A stretch of 64,000 bases of DNA from Sphingomonas sp. PL-96 (GTDB lineage Bacteria > Pseudomonadota > Alphaproteobacteria > Sphingomonadales > Sphingomonadaceae). A program made the translations under genes and the position numbers. Shown piece after piece: positions 44,810 to 54,325 of the stretch. Under the pieces are notes generated by a model. The model was not told where the DNA came from. It made no database searches and saw only the letters and a program-made list of their open reading frames with translations. The stretch is taken from positions 310,001 to 374,000 of the forward strand of contig NZ_JAJFET010000003.1 in assembly GCF_020707215.1 (NCBI RefSeq). Direction: 5' to 3'. Each line of letters opens with the position of its first letter. Positions within the stretch are counted from its first letter, which is position 1.

Positions 44810-45805
44810 TTAGTTCTTGGCGCCGCTCGGCCCTTTGAGGCTCTGTGCGGCGTGAATGGTTGTCCTGCCTTCGGAATCGGTAACGGCGTAGGTGAAGCCC
44901 GGAAGGTGCGCGAAGGCGCCGACCTGCCCGTGACGGTCGATCGCCAGGAAGCCGACTTGGGCATCCCGGACGGCATCGCCGCGGAGCTTCACGATGTGCT
45001 GCACGGCCTCGACGCACGCTGCCTGCGGCGTCATTCCCATGCGCATCGAATTGGTGATGCGGGCGGTGCCGACGATCCGGGTGACTTCCTCGCCCACGCC
45101 GGTCGCGGTGGCGGCGCCGACGCCCGGCTCCACCATCAGGCCGCAGCCAGCCTGGGGAGAGTCGCCGACTCGCCCGCGCAGCTTGAACGCCATGCCGGAG
45201 GTCGTGCAGGCACCCGCCAGCCGTCCGTCCGGACCGCAGGCGAGGATGCCGATGGTGTCATGGTCGAGCGCGGAGCCGCGCTGGTTCTCGCTGTTGGCGA
45301 CCGGCTTGTACTGCGCAGTCTTCAGCCATTCGCGCCAACCCGCCTCCGCCTCGGGAGTCAGCAGCTTGGTGCGCTTAAAGCCCTCGGCCATCGCGAACTG
45401 GCGCGCACCTTCGCCGACCAGCATGGTGTGCGGGGTCTTTTCCATCACCCGGCGCGCGACCGAGATCGGGTGGAGCACGTCCTCCAGCGCCGCGACTGCG
45501 CCGACGTGGCCCTGATCATCCATGATGATCGCGTCGAGCGTCACATGGCCGTCGCGGTCCGGATAGCCGCCATAGCCGACCGAGTGGTTCGTCGGGTCCG
45601 CTTCGGGCACCTGAGCGCCGGCTTCCACCGCGTCGATCAGCGTGCCGCCCGCCTTGAACCGGGCAAAGGCTGCGGCGTTGGCGGCAGCGCCAAAGTCCCA
45701 GGTAGAGATGATGAGGGCGCGTCCGGCGGGTGCGGCGCGCGCCGCCGACGCGGACGCAAGGCCGGCAAGGCCGATGGCAAGCGTATCTCTGCGCGACACA
45801 ATCAC
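44810..45805 (-). CDS. N4-(beta-N-acetylglucosaminyl)-L-asparaginase (glycosylasparaginase), exported
   Basis: This Ntn-hydrolase cuts the amide bond between GlcNAc and asparagine, the last link of an N-glycan. The 331 residues contain the self-cleavage site HD-T184 in DHDTIGILAC, where T184 becomes the N-terminal nucleophile of the beta chain, and the substrate loops RVGDSPQAGCGLMVEPGVGA and GVGEEVTRI. NHSVGYGGYPDRDGHVTLDA is the alpha-chain signature. A twin-arginine leader (SRRDTLAIGLAGLASASAARA) suggests periplasmic export. The start is GTG at 45805 (a second GTG two codons on). It leads a two-gene operon with the TonB receptor. Plain isoaspartyl peptidase activity is less likely given these motifs. 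Confidence 0.93.
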   Translation of the reverse strand: MIVSRRDTLAIGLAGLASASAARAAPAGRALIISTWDFGAAANAAAFARFKAGGTLIDAVEAGAQVPEADPTNHSVGYGGYPDRDGHVTLDAIIMDDQGHVGAVAALEDVLHPISVARRVMEKTPHTMLVGEGARQFAMAEGFKRTKLLTPEAEAGWREWLKTAQYKPVANSENQRGSALDHDTIGILACGPDGRLAGACTTSGMAFKLRGRVGDSPQAGCGLMVEPGVGAATATGVGEEVTRIVGTARITNSMRMGMTPQAACVEAVQHIVKLRGDAVRDAQVGFLAIDRHGQVGAFAHLPGFTYAVTDSEGRTTIHAAQSLKGPSGAKN

Positions 45806-45827
45806 GACCCGGCCCCCCCAAGTGTGT

Positions 45828-45851
45828 CGGGAAACATCGATACGTTTCCCG
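45828..45851. promoter_or_regulatory. Inverted repeat in the leader of the AGA operon
   Basis: CGGGAAAC (45828-45835) and GTTTCCCG (45844-45851) are perfect inverted arms around ATCGATAC, 23 nt before the start codon. It could be an operator (LacI-like symmetry) or an mRNA hairpin that covers the ribosome site. Confidence 0.5.
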
Positions 45852-45922
45852 CCTCAAAATGGTCGCGCTATCATTTTTGACTGCGCGTCTGTGAAACAAA
45901 CCTGTCACAGTCCCAAGATCAA

Positions 45923-45932
45923 TACAATACCA
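45923..45932 (-). promoter_or_regulatory. Candidate operator TGGTATTGTA upstream of AGA operon
   Basis: The minus strand reads TGGTATTGTA here, 118 nt before the glycosylasparaginase start. The same ten bases occur exactly at 57161-57170, upstream of the GntR gene and the beta-mannosidase operon. TGGT-containing half-sites are usual for HutC-type GntR regulators, so a shared regulator is likely. Confidence 0.5.
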
Positions 45933-46010
45933 AAAAGAGTTAATGGTGCTGTCGCGCGCGGGTGTGGCACTCCTGCCATAGAAGGCGGTTGCAGGCTCGC
46001 GTGGCGCAAT

Positions 46011-46044
46011 AAAAAAGGCCGCAGACGCCTGAGCGTCCGCGGCC
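46011..46044 (-). terminator. Terminator after the GH29 gene
   Basis: On the minus strand a 12-bp stem (GGCCGCGGACGC / GCGTCTGCGGCC, one G-U pair) with a 4-nt loop is followed by six T. It begins 22 bases behind the fucosidase stop and separates the glycosidase operon from the AGA operon. Confidence 0.9.
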
Positions 46045-46065
46045 CGGTACGCGAAGTTGGTGGCG

Positions 46066-47991
46066 TTATCGTCGCGTGATGAACCCGCCGATGCCGGCGA
46101 TCGCCAACCGCTCCTTTGGCAATGCCGCCTCGGCAAAGCGCAGGCGCAGGAATCGCGCACTGCGCGGTGTCTCGAACGCGATTCGCTGCGTCGACAGCGC
46201 ATAGGCGATGTTGCTGAATTCACCCGTGGCGGCGGACTGCCACGTCTTCCCGTCGACGCTCGTCTCCGCGACATAGCCCTTGGGTGGCGCGGCATTGGTC
46301 ATCACCTGGCGCGATGGCGTCAGGCTGAAGCCGGCGAGCATCACCGTCTCGGAAAGCGCCACCGTCACGCTTGCCGGCTTGCCGGCGGCAGGCGCAGGCT
46401 GCGCCCAGATCGTCGCCGCGTCATTGTCGAGCAGCTTTTCCGCGCCCGGCGCGCTCGCCTCCACGATCTTCCAGCCCGACGTGTCGAGCACTGTTGGATC
46501 GGACGAAACGATCGCCGGCACCTCTGCCGGGGCGACGGAGCGGAACAGCGCGACTTCGCTGATGGCCGGGCAAGCCGGCGCCTCCAGGATGCGCAGCCGC
46601 ACGCGCCGGGCGGCGATCGGCTTTTCGAGCCGCACGATGCGCTGGGCGGAAATGCACTCATGCTCGCCCAACGTCTGCCAGCGGCCGTCCACCTCTGCGT
46701 CGATGGCGAAGCGCGTGACGCGCACGCCCAGCGGCAGATATTCGCGCACGCGGATCACGTCGAAGCTGCGCCCCGGCGGCAGGTCCAGGGTCAAGCTGGG
46801 GTTGGTGACGCCGTCGGGCGCCGACCAGTAGCTCTCGCGATCGCCGTCCAGCACCCGTGCCGGCTCGAATCCGCGCCCGCGGCTGTGGCTCGCCGTCGCC
46901 ACCGCGCCTTGTGCCAGATCCTTGGCGAAGGTCGCGCGGATCGCTTCACCAAAGGACTTGAGGATCTTGAGGTCCTGGTCGGCGATGCGCCCGCGCCGGT
47001 CCGGCGGCAGGTTGAGGTTCAGATTGGTACCACGTCCAACCGACTCGTCGTACAGCCGCACCAGCCGTTCCGGGCTCTTCACCTTGGAGTCCTCGTCGGC
47101 ATGGTAGAACCAGCCCGGACGGATCGACACGTCGGTCTCGGCCGGCCACCACAGCTCGCCACCGCGCACCCCGCTGTTGCCGTCCTTCTGGTCGTAGGGC
47201 TTGTTCGGCATCGTCGGCCAGCACGGGTCGCCCGCGACGCCGTCCTCGTTGCCCACCCAGCGGATGTCGGCGCCCAGCGGGTCGAAGGTGCAGGCGTTGG
47301 GCTGCAGCTTGTGGACCATCGCGATGATCGAGGGCCAGTTGTAATAGCGCGGCGCGTCGATCTTCCGCGCCTCACGCGCGCCGCCATAATAGCCGTCACC
47401 GCCGTTGGCACCGTCGAACCACACTTCGAACAGTTCGCCATAGCGGGTGCACAGCTCGGTCAGCTGCGCGCGATAATAGGTGATGTACGCCGGCCGGCCG
47501 TATTCGGCGTGGTTGCGGTCCCATGGCGACAGATAGAGGCCGAAGGGGAGGTTGGCGCGGCGACAGGCGTCCGTCATCTCGCGCACGATGTCGCCCTTGC
47601 CGTCCTTGTACGGGCTGTTGCGGATGCAATGCTCGGTCAGGGTCGTCGGCCACAGGCAGAAGCCGTCGTGGTGCTTGGCGGTCAGGATCAGCCCGCGCAG
47701 TCCGCCTGCCTTGGCCGCCGCGACGATCTGGTCTGGGTCGAAGTCGCTCGGATTGAACAGCTTCGGGCTTTCGTCGCCAAAGCCCCATTCCTTGTCGGTG
47801 TAGGTGTTGATCGAGAAATGGACGAAGGCATAGGCCTCACGCCCGTGCCAGCGCCATTGGCGCGGGGAGGGAACGGCGCCCCAGGGCTTGGGCGCACCGC
47901 TCTTGGTGGCGGCAGCGCGGGCGGCGCCGGCGGGAAGGGCGCCTGCCACCAGGCTGGTGGCGATCAACGTACGCCGCGAAACATCGGTCAT
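46066..47991 (-). CDS. GH29 alpha-L-fucosidase with two C-terminal discoidin-like domains
   Basis: This exo-fucosidase of 641 residues has a Tat leader (VSRRTLIATSLVAGALPAGAARA), the GH29 barrel with LILTAKHHDGFCLWP and the nucleophile D193 in LFEVWFDGANGG, and two C-terminal F5/8 type C (CBM32-like) domains (about 345-480 and 510-640). Domain order and missing central acid/base pattern suggest the GH29-B-like group that prefers alpha-1,3/1,4 fucose, although this is by impression. GGAG precedes the ATG at 47991. It is the last gene of the glycosidase operon. Removing core fucose would open the GlcNAc-Asn link to the glycosylasparaginase. Confidence 0.92.
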   Translation of the reverse strand: MTDVSRRTLIATSLVAGALPAGAARAAATKSGAPKPWGAVPSPRQWRWHGREAYAFVHFSINTYTDKEWGFGDESPKLFNPSDFDPDQIVAAAKAGGLRGLILTAKHHDGFCLWPTTLTEHCIRNSPYKDGKGDIVREMTDACRRANLPFGLYLSPWDRNHAEYGRPAYITYYRAQLTELCTRYGELFEVWFDGANGGDGYYGGAREARKIDAPRYYNWPSIIAMVHKLQPNACTFDPLGADIRWVGNEDGVAGDPCWPTMPNKPYDQKDGNSGVRGGELWWPAETDVSIRPGWFYHADEDSKVKSPERLVRLYDESVGRGTNLNLNLPPDRRGRIADQDLKILKSFGEAIRATFAKDLAQGAVATASHSRGRGFEPARVLDGDRESYWSAPDGVTNPSLTLDLPPGRSFDVIRVREYLPLGVRVTRFAIDAEVDGRWQTLGEHECISAQRIVRLEKPIAARRVRLRILEAPACPAISEVALFRSVAPAEVPAIVSSDPTVLDTSGWKIVEASAPGAEKLLDNDAATIWAQPAPAAGKPASVTVALSETVMLAGFSLTPSRQVMTNAAPPKGYVAETSVDGKTWQSAATGEFSNIAYALSTQRIAFETPRSARFLRLRFAEAALPKERLAIAGIGGFITRR

Positions 47992-48013
47992 GGGTAACTC
48001 CGACAGGAACAGG

Positions 48014-50332
48014 TCAGGCAGGCGTGCTGCCATAGGAAGGCGGGCGGTCGGCTAGCGCGCGGCCGAAGTCGCGGTTGGGCGTCGCGCTCATGGTGAAGCG
48101 CAGCGTGCCGCCTTTCACAAGCTCACGGTGCGCAATCCAGCTGCGCGTCCAGGGACGCCCGTTCCAGTGAACGGCCGCGACGTACGGCGTGTCCGCGCGG
48201 TTCCCCGGTGCCTCGATGATCAGGCGGCGGGTGCCGCCCAGCTTCAGCTCGGCACGCTCGAACAGCGGCGATCCGAACACATAGGCAGCCTCCACCGGAT
48301 CGACCGGATAGAAGCCGAGCCCGCTCATCACGAACCACGCGCTCATCTGGCCGCAATCGTCGTTGCCGATCACGCCATCCGGATCGTCCTTGTACATCTC
48401 GGTCAGCAGCCGCCGGACCATCGCCTGCGTCTTCCATGGGGCACCGGTATAGGCATAGAGATAGGCGACGTGGTGGCTCGGCTCGTTGCCGTGCGCATAT
48501 TGCCCGACCAGACCCGAGATGTCCGGCGGCGCATTGTCGGGCAGCGTCGAGGGTGCCGAGAACAACGCGTCGAGCTTTGCCTCGAACGCCGCATCGCCGC
48601 CGAAATGCGCGATCTGGCCATAGATGTCGTGCTGGTTCAGGAAGGTCGCCTGCCAGCCGTTCGCCTCGGTATAGTCGCGATACTCCGACACCTTGTGACC
48701 GATCTGGATCGGGTCGTAGGGCGTGATCCAGCTGCCGTCGGCAAGCCGTGCTCGCGCGAAGCGGATCTTGGGATCGAGCACGTTGCGATAGTTCAGGCTA
48801 CGCTTGCGCAGGGCCGCTGCGTCTTCGTGCGCGCCGGCCGCCGCGGCCAGATGCGCCATCGCCCAGTCGTCATAGGCATATTCCTGCGTGCGGCTGACGG
48901 ACTCGTCGACTCGGTCGGCGGGCAGGTAGCCGAGCGCCGCATAGTCGCCGCGGTGGCGGGTTCCGGCGACGTCGGGCGTGCTGGGGTCGAACGCCCGCTT
49001 GCGGATCGCCGGCCAGGCGGCGGCATAGTCGGCGGCGATCCCCTTGGCATGCGCCTCCGCCATCACGGCGACGGCATGCTGGCCGATCATCGTGCCCGTC
49101 TCGACCGCCTGGAGCGGCCACACCGGCGGCCCGAAGCGGCTCTCCTGGCTCTGGCGGAGCAGGTCGTGGGTGAATTCGACCGAACGCTCGGGCTCGATCA
49201 GGGTCAGCAGCGGATGGAGCGCGCGATAGGTGTCCCACAGCGAATAGGTGCTGTAGGCGCGCTCCCTGGCGCCAAGCTGATGGACCTGCTGGTCCATGCC
49301 GAGGTAGCGGCCGTCGACGTCGGAAAACAGCGTCGGCGCCAGTTGCGCATGATAGACCGCGCTCGCCAGGATGGTGCGCTGCGCGGGTGTCCCGCCGGAC
49401 ACGCGCACCGTGCCGAGCGCCTTGTCCCAGGCCTTGGTCGCCGTGCGGCGGCGCATGTCGAAGTTCCAGCCTCGACCTTCGGCATCCAGGTTGGCGAGCG
49501 CGCCCGCCACATCGACGCCGGAAAGGCCGCACTTGGTCAGGATCGGAGCAGCACCGGCATCGTCATAGTGCAGGACGATCTTGAGCTTGTCGCCCGACAC
49601 GCTGCGCGTGCCCTCCGGCTGCGCCTTGTCGTCGACGTACAGGGTCACGCGATCCGGCGTGCGCGAGAGGCGCAGCGCGAAGTGGATCTTGCGCCCTTTG
49701 GCCCAGCGATAGACCGACCGGCTGCCCGTGATCGTACCGTCCTCGGCGATCGCCAGCGTGGCGTCGCGTACCAATCGATAGCTCGGCGGCTGCACCGGCG
49801 GCATGTGCCAGAAGTCGATCAGGACATGGCCGGGCCCTTGCGGGAAGCGGTGCCGCTGCCAGCCGGTCCGCTCGGTCGCGGTCAGCTCCGACAGCACGCC
49901 GCTTTCCAGCCGCACCCGGTAATAGCCGGGCTCCGCATGTTCCTCGGAAAAGCGCTGGCGGTAACCCTGGTCCGGATTGTCGCGCGGACCGGGCACGAGC
50001 TCGACGGGCCCGCGGGTCGGCACCACCAGTACGTCCATCAGGTCGCCGATGCCGGTGCCCGACAGATGGGTGTGCGAGAAGCCCATGATCGAGGTGTCGG
50101 TGCGGTGATAGCCGGAGCACCCCTCCCACCGCACATTGTCGGTATCGGGTCCGACCTGCACCATGCCGAACGGCATGGTCGGGCCGGGATAGGTGTGGCC
50201 GTCGCCCCCGGTGCCGATGAACAGGTCGGGCGGCGTCTTCTCGACCCCGCGGCCGACTGCCTGGTGAGGCAGGCTGAGCGCGGTCACGGCCAGGCCGGAG
50301 GTCGCAAGCAAAGTGCGGCGGCTCATCGTCAT
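48014..50332 (-). CDS. GH92 exo-alpha-mannosidase
   Basis: This calcium-dependent inverting alpha-mannosidase of 772 residues has a Tat-like leader (MSRRTLLATSGLAVTALS). The N-terminal beta-sandwich holds DLFIGTGGDGHTYPGPTMPFGMVQVGPDT and GFSHTHLSGTG; the helical catalytic domain holds YSTYSLWDTYRALHPLLTL, E617 in HGNEPSHHVAYLY (general acid) and D658-D659 in GNDDCGQMSAWFVMSGLGFY (base). These are full GH92 signatures. The ATG follows the GH125 stop by one base. It most likely trims alpha-1,2 or alpha-1,3 mannose of high-mannose or paucimannose glycans. Confidence 0.95.
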   Translation of the reverse strand: MTMSRRTLLATSGLAVTALSLPHQAVGRGVEKTPPDLFIGTGGDGHTYPGPTMPFGMVQVGPDTDNVRWEGCSGYHRTDTSIMGFSHTHLSGTGIGDLMDVLVVPTRGPVELVPGPRDNPDQGYRQRFSEEHAEPGYYRVRLESGVLSELTATERTGWQRHRFPQGPGHVLIDFWHMPPVQPPSYRLVRDATLAIAEDGTITGSRSVYRWAKGRKIHFALRLSRTPDRVTLYVDDKAQPEGTRSVSGDKLKIVLHYDDAGAAPILTKCGLSGVDVAGALANLDAEGRGWNFDMRRRTATKAWDKALGTVRVSGGTPAQRTILASAVYHAQLAPTLFSDVDGRYLGMDQQVHQLGARERAYSTYSLWDTYRALHPLLTLIEPERSVEFTHDLLRQSQESRFGPPVWPLQAVETGTMIGQHAVAVMAEAHAKGIAADYAAAWPAIRKRAFDPSTPDVAGTRHRGDYAALGYLPADRVDESVSRTQEYAYDDWAMAHLAAAAGAHEDAAALRKRSLNYRNVLDPKIRFARARLADGSWITPYDPIQIGHKVSEYRDYTEANGWQATFLNQHDIYGQIAHFGGDAAFEAKLDALFSAPSTLPDNAPPDISGLVGQYAHGNEPSHHVAYLYAYTGAPWKTQAMVRRLLTEMYKDDPDGVIGNDDCGQMSAWFVMSGLGFYPVDPVEAAYVFGSPLFERAELKLGGTRRLIIEAPGNRADTPYVAAVHWNGRPWTRSWIAHRELVKGGTLRFTMSATPNRDFGRALADRPPSYGSTPA

Positions 50333-50333
50333 G

Positions 50334-51761
50334 TCAGAGGGCTCCAGCCAGCAGCTTCGGGCGTCGATCGGCAAGCGTCACCAGCAACTCCCCGAACAGC
50401 CCGTTCGCCCAGGCGAACCAGTCGCGGGTGAACTTCACCGGATCATCCTGATCAAATGCCTCATGAATGAAGCCGGTACCGCCGTCGGTATCGCGCAGCA
50501 TCTTCAGGCACTGGCGGATCGTCGCGTCGTCCTCGGCCACGAAGGCGCGCTGGATCAGCGACATCGGCCAGATCTGACCCAGGCCGACATGCGGTCCGCC
50601 GATGCCCTCGGCCGCGCGCCCGCGCGACCAATAGGGATTGGCATCGCTCCACGCGGCATCCGCGGTCCGGCGGAACAGCGGGTCGCTCGCCGGCATGCAG
50701 CCGAGATAGGCGAGGCTCGAAAGCGAGGGCACGTTGGCGTCGTCCATGAAGATGGCGTTGCCATAGCCGTCGACCTCAAACGCCCAGACCTCACGCCCGT
50801 CGCGCAGGCGCATCTTGCCGTACGCGTGCAACGCCGCCTCGACCTCGGCCGCAAGCGCGGTCGCGTCCTCGGCCAGCGCCGTGTCGCGGCGTGCCTCGTT
50901 GGCGACCACGGCGAGTTCTCGCAGCGCCGTCACCGCGAACCAGTTGGCAGGGATCAGGAAGGGATAGACGCACGCGTCGTCGGACGGACGGAAGCCACAG
51001 TGGATCAAGCCCACCGACTTCGATGGCGGCCCCCAGCCGTCGAGCATCAGCGTCTCAGTGGTGCGATTGCTCACCCGCTGGAAGCGATACGGTCCGCGAT
51101 TCTCTTTGCGCTGCTGCTCGCGAAAGGTGCGGACGCTCGCGCGCGCGGCCTCGGCCCATTGCGCGTCGAACGGCGTCGCGTCCCGTGTCGCCTGCCAATA
51201 GCCGTGCGCCAGGCGCATCGGATAGCACAGCGAGTCGATCTCCCACTTCCGCTCGGCGACGCCGGGCTTCATCTCGGTCTGGTCGGTCAGCGCCCAGCTG
51301 AGCTCGGTCTTGCCGTTCGGATCCTCCAGGAACGCGTTGGCATAGGGGTCGATCAGGATGCAGCGCGCCTGGCGGTGGATCAGCCCCTGGAACAGCGTGC
51401 GCAGCTTCGGGTCCTGCTTCACCAGATGCAGGTACGGCTTCACCTGCGCGGCCGAATCCCGCAGCCACAGCGCGTCGATGTCGCCGGTGATGACGAAGCT
51501 GTCGGGCTTGCCGTCGACGGTGCCCATCTTCACGGTGGTGTCGAGCGTGTTCGGATAGCAGTTGCCGAACATCCAGCGCAGCTTCGGATCGCCGATCTTG
51601 GCGGAGACCCGCGCGATCTCGCGCTCCACCGCCTTGCTGGTGAAGCGGCGTTCGGCCAGCGCAGGCCGCTTGCTGGCAGGCGCCGAAGGCGCCGTGCGGG
51701 CGAAGGCGGGCGTTGCCGCCAGCGCCACCCCGGCGCCGATCACGGAACGACGATCGATCAT
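50334..51761 (-). CDS. GH125 exo-alpha-1,6-mannosidase
   Basis: An inverting alpha-mannosidase of the (alpha/alpha)6-barrel GH125 family, 475 residues. The leader [20 protein letters not shown] has twin arginines. Diagnostic motifs: [16 protein letters not shown] (residues 91-106), [52 protein letters not shown], and [21 protein letters not shown]125 enzymes remove alpha-1,6-linked mannose. The ATG overlaps the GH3 stop by four bases, and the GH92 gene starts one base after its own stop, so GH125 and GH92 are made together, which covers 1,2/1,3 and 1,6 linkages. Confidence 0.95.
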   Translation of the reverse strand: MIDRRSVIGAGVALAATPAFARTAPSAPASKRPALAERRFTSKAVEREIARVSAKIGDPKLRWMFGNCYPNTLDTTVKMGTVDGKPDSFVITGDIDALWLRDSAAQVKPYLHLVKQDPKLRTLFQGLIHRQARCILIDPYANAFLEDPNGKTELSWALTDQTEMKPGVAERKWEIDSLCYPMRLAHGYWQATRDATPFDAQWAEAARASVRTFREQQRKENRGPYRFQRVSNRTTETLMLDGWGPPSKSVGLIHCGFRPSDDACVYPFLIPANWFAVTALRELAVVANEARRDTALAEDATALAAEVEAALHAYGKMRLRDGREVWAFEVDGYGNAIFMDDANVPSLSSLAYLGCMPASDPLFRRTADAAWSDANPYWSRGRAAEGIGGPHVGLGQIWPMSLIQRAFVAEDDATIRQCLKMLRDTDGGTGFIHEAFDQDDPVKFTRDWFAWANGLFGELLVTLADRRPKLLAGAL

Positions 51762-54325
51762 TTCGCAAGCTCCCGGGCGTCGCCCGTCACAGTGAAGTCG
51801 GTCCAGGCGCCGACGCCGTCACCCGGCTGGCCGCCGCCGACATAGAGGCGATAGGCGCCCGGCTGCACGGTGCGCGTACCATCGCGTGCGACGGTGCTCA
51901 GGCTGCGCGGATCGAGGTCGAAGCGCACGGTCTGCGTCTTGCCCGGCTTCAGCGACACGCGCTGGAACGCCACCAGCTGGCGCTGGAGCACCGGGGTGGT
52001 GAGCCCGCCTCCCTTGCCTGCGGCCGGCGGCACCAGATAGGCCTGCACCACCTCGTCGCCAGCGCGCTTGCCGTCGTTGCGTACGGCCACGCTGACCGAC
52101 ACATTCGCCCCGGTATCGCCGGCCTTCGCCACCGGCGTGCCGTAACCGAAGCGCGTGTAGCTCAGTCCGTGACCAAAGCCCCACAACGGCTTGCCCGTGA
52201 AGAAGCGATAGGTCCGCTCCTTCATGCCATAGTCGGTGAAGGCCGGCAGGTCGCTGGTCTGGCGGTAGAAGGTGACGGGCAGGCGGCCCGACGGGTTGTT
52301 GAGCCCGGCTAGCGTCTCCGCGATCGCAGTGCCGCCCGACTGGCCCGGGTACCACGCCGCCAGGACCGCATCGGCCATGTCGGGATCGATCGAGACCGCG
52401 CTGCCGCTGGTCAGCACGACCACGACCGGCTTGCCGGTGTCGCGCAGTGCGGCGAGCAGCTTCTGCTGAGCGAACGGCAGCGCGATGTCGGTGCGGTCGC
52501 CGCCGACGAAGCCGGGGACGCTCACCTGCAGCGCTTCGCCCTCAAGATCTGCCGAGAGGCCGAGCACCGCGACGATCACGTCCGCGTCCTTGGTCGCCTC
52601 GACGGCCTGGGCAAGCAACGGTTCGGCCGGCGGCAGCCACAACAGGCGAATGCCCTCGTCCTCGCCCTGGTGGTCCAGCTCCAGGCGGATGTCGACCGCG
52701 CGACCGTCGCTGGTGAACGGCACCTCGACGCGACCCTTGGTGATTTCGCCCGCCATCAACGGCTTGCCGTCGACCCACAGCCGCACGGAATCGTGCGACT
52801 TGCAATATTTCCAGCAGACCGGCGTATCGATCGCCAGCCGGTAGGCACCCGGGCCGGGCGGCACCAGTTGCCCGGTCCAGCGGACCGCGAATCCTTCGGG
52901 CGAAAGCTGGGGCAGGGGCGCCGCGCGATTAAAGTCGAAATCGACGCGCCGGTCCTGGCGGACCGCCACCGGCGTGCCGGTCACCGTCCTGCTGGCGAAA
53001 TATTCCCCGCGCAGGCCCGGCTTGCCGTCGGCGCGCAACGCCGTCTCCGGGACCACCACCGCTGCGCCATCGGCGAGGACCGACCCTTGCGCATAGCGGA
53101 CGTTGGCCGCGCCGAACTGCTTGCGGATGCCCTCGAGCGGCGTCACCGGTGCACCCGCCGTGCCGTGGTAGTTCGCCTGGAGCACGCCCAGGTCGTCCGC
53201 ATTAGTGCCGATCACCGCGATCCGGCTGCCGGCCTTGAGCGGCAGGCGGTCGGCATCGTTCTTCAACAGCACGATCGATTTGCGTGCGGCTTCCAGTGCC
53301 AGCGCGCCGTGCGCAGTCGCGCCAAGCTGGTCAGGCTTGATCTTGGACCACGGACTGCTCGCGCCGAACGCGATGCCGAGTGCGCGACGGGCGTTGAGCG
53401 ACCGGACCAGCGCGGTGTCGACCTCGGCTTCGGTGACCAGCCCCTTGGCGACGGCCTCGGGCAGGGCGGCAAAGCTCGTGCCGCAGTTAAGGTCGGTGCC
53501 GCCCTTGATCGCCGCCGCCGATGCCGACGCCGCGTCGAGGCGATAATGGTGGAACATATGGATGTTCGCGACCGCGTCACAATCGGTGACGGTGAAGCCG
53601 CGGAAGCCCCAGTCTTTGCGCAGCCGGTCGATCATCAGCGACGGCAGCGCACAGACGGGCGTTCCATGGATCGAGTTGTACGCGCACATCAGCGACTGCG
53701 CCTTGCCCTCGGTGATCGCCATGCGGAACGCCGGCAGATAGGTGGACTCCAGGTCCTGCGGGCTCACGTCGACGTCGAAGCTGTCGCGCCCCGCCTCCGG
53801 CCCGCTGTGGACCGCGAAATGCTTCGGCGTGCCGATCACCTTCGGGTGCGCGGCATCGGGTCCCTGCAGCCCCTGGATGAAGGCGGTGCCGAGCTTGCCG
53901 GTCAGGACCGGGTCCTCGCCATAGGTTTCCTGGCCGCGGCCCCAGCGCGGATCGCGGAAGATGTTGATGTTGGGCGACCAGATCGTCAGCCCTTCATAGA
54001 TGAGCCGATCGGCGCTCGCGGGCTTGCGATTGTACATCGCGCGCGCCTCGGTCGACACCACATCGCCGATGTCGTGCAGCAGCTGGACGTCCCAGGTCGC
54101 GGCCATGCCGATCGCCTGCGGGAAGACAGTGGCAACGCCGTTGCGCGCCAGGCCGTGCAGCCCCTCGTTCCACCAGTCGTACGCCGGCAGTTCCGCCTTG
54201 GGATCGGCCGGTGCGCTGCTCTGGAGCTGCGCCGCCTTTTCCTCGATCGACATCTGCGACACCGTCGCGACCACCGGATCGGCCGGCGCCTCGACGCCGG
54301 CGAGAAGCAGGGGAAGGAAGATCAT
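51758..54325 (-). CDS. GH3 glycosidase with inserted PA14 domain (beta-xylosidase/glucosidase type)
   Basis: The 855-residue product has a short N-terminal hydrophobic stretch ([13 protein letters not shown]), a GH3 barrel ([15 protein letters not shown], the xylosidase-group motif; nucleophile D248 in FTVTDCDAV), a PA14 domain inserted at about residues 430-565 in the second domain, and a C-terminal fibronectin III-like domain. [10 protein letters not shown] with DCDAV is usual for beta-xylosidases and related enzymes rather than glucosidases. In an N-glycan operon, removal of the plant-type beta-1,2-xylose is a plausible role. It overlaps genes on both sides by four bases. Confidence 0.88.
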   Translation of the reverse strand: MIFLPLLLAGVEAPADPVVATVSQMSIEEKAAQLQSSAPADPKAELPAYDWWNEGLHGLARNGVATVFPQAIGMAATWDVQLLHDIGDVVSTEARAMYNRKPASADRLIYEGLTIWSPNINIFRDPRWGRGQETYGEDPVLTGKLGTAFIQGLQGPDAAHPKVIGTPKHFAVHSGPEAGRDSFDVDVSPQDLESTYLPAFRMAITEGKAQSLMCAYNSIHGTPVCALPSLMIDRLRKDWGFRGFTVTDCDAVANIHMFHHYRLDAASASAAAIKGGTDLNCGTSFAALPEAVAKGLVTEAEVDTALVRSLNARRALGIAFGASSPWSKIKPDQLGATAHGALALEAARKSIVLLKNDADRLPLKAGSRIAVIGTNADDLGVLQANYHGTAGAPVTPLEGIRKQFGAANVRYAQGSVLADGAAVVVPETALRADGKPGLRGEYFASRTVTGTPVAVRQDRRVDFDFNRAAPLPQLSPEGFAVRWTGQLVPPGPGAYRLAIDTPVCWKYCKSHDSVRLWVDGKPLMAGEITKGRVEVPFTSDGRAVDIRLELDHQGEDEGIRLLWLPPAEPLLAQAVEATKDADVIVAVLGLSADLEGEALQVSVPGFVGGDRTDIALPFAQQKLLAALRDTGKPVVVVLTSGSAVSIDPDMADAVLAAWYPGQSGGTAIAETLAGLNNPSGRLPVTFYRQTSDLPAFTDYGMKERTYRFFTGKPLWGFGHGLSYTRFGYGTPVAKAGDTGANVSVSVAVRNDGKRAGDEVVQAYLVPPAAGKGGGLTTPVLQRQLVAFQRVSLKPGKTQTVRFDLDPRSLSTVARDGTRTVQPGAYRLYVGGGQPGDGVGAWTDFTVTGDARELAK

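Noticed and set aside
45890..45909. CRP-like site TGTGA...TCACA upstream of the AGA gene
   Set aside because: The spacer is 10 nt rather than the 6 nt needed for a CRP site; kept only as a loose inverted repeat.
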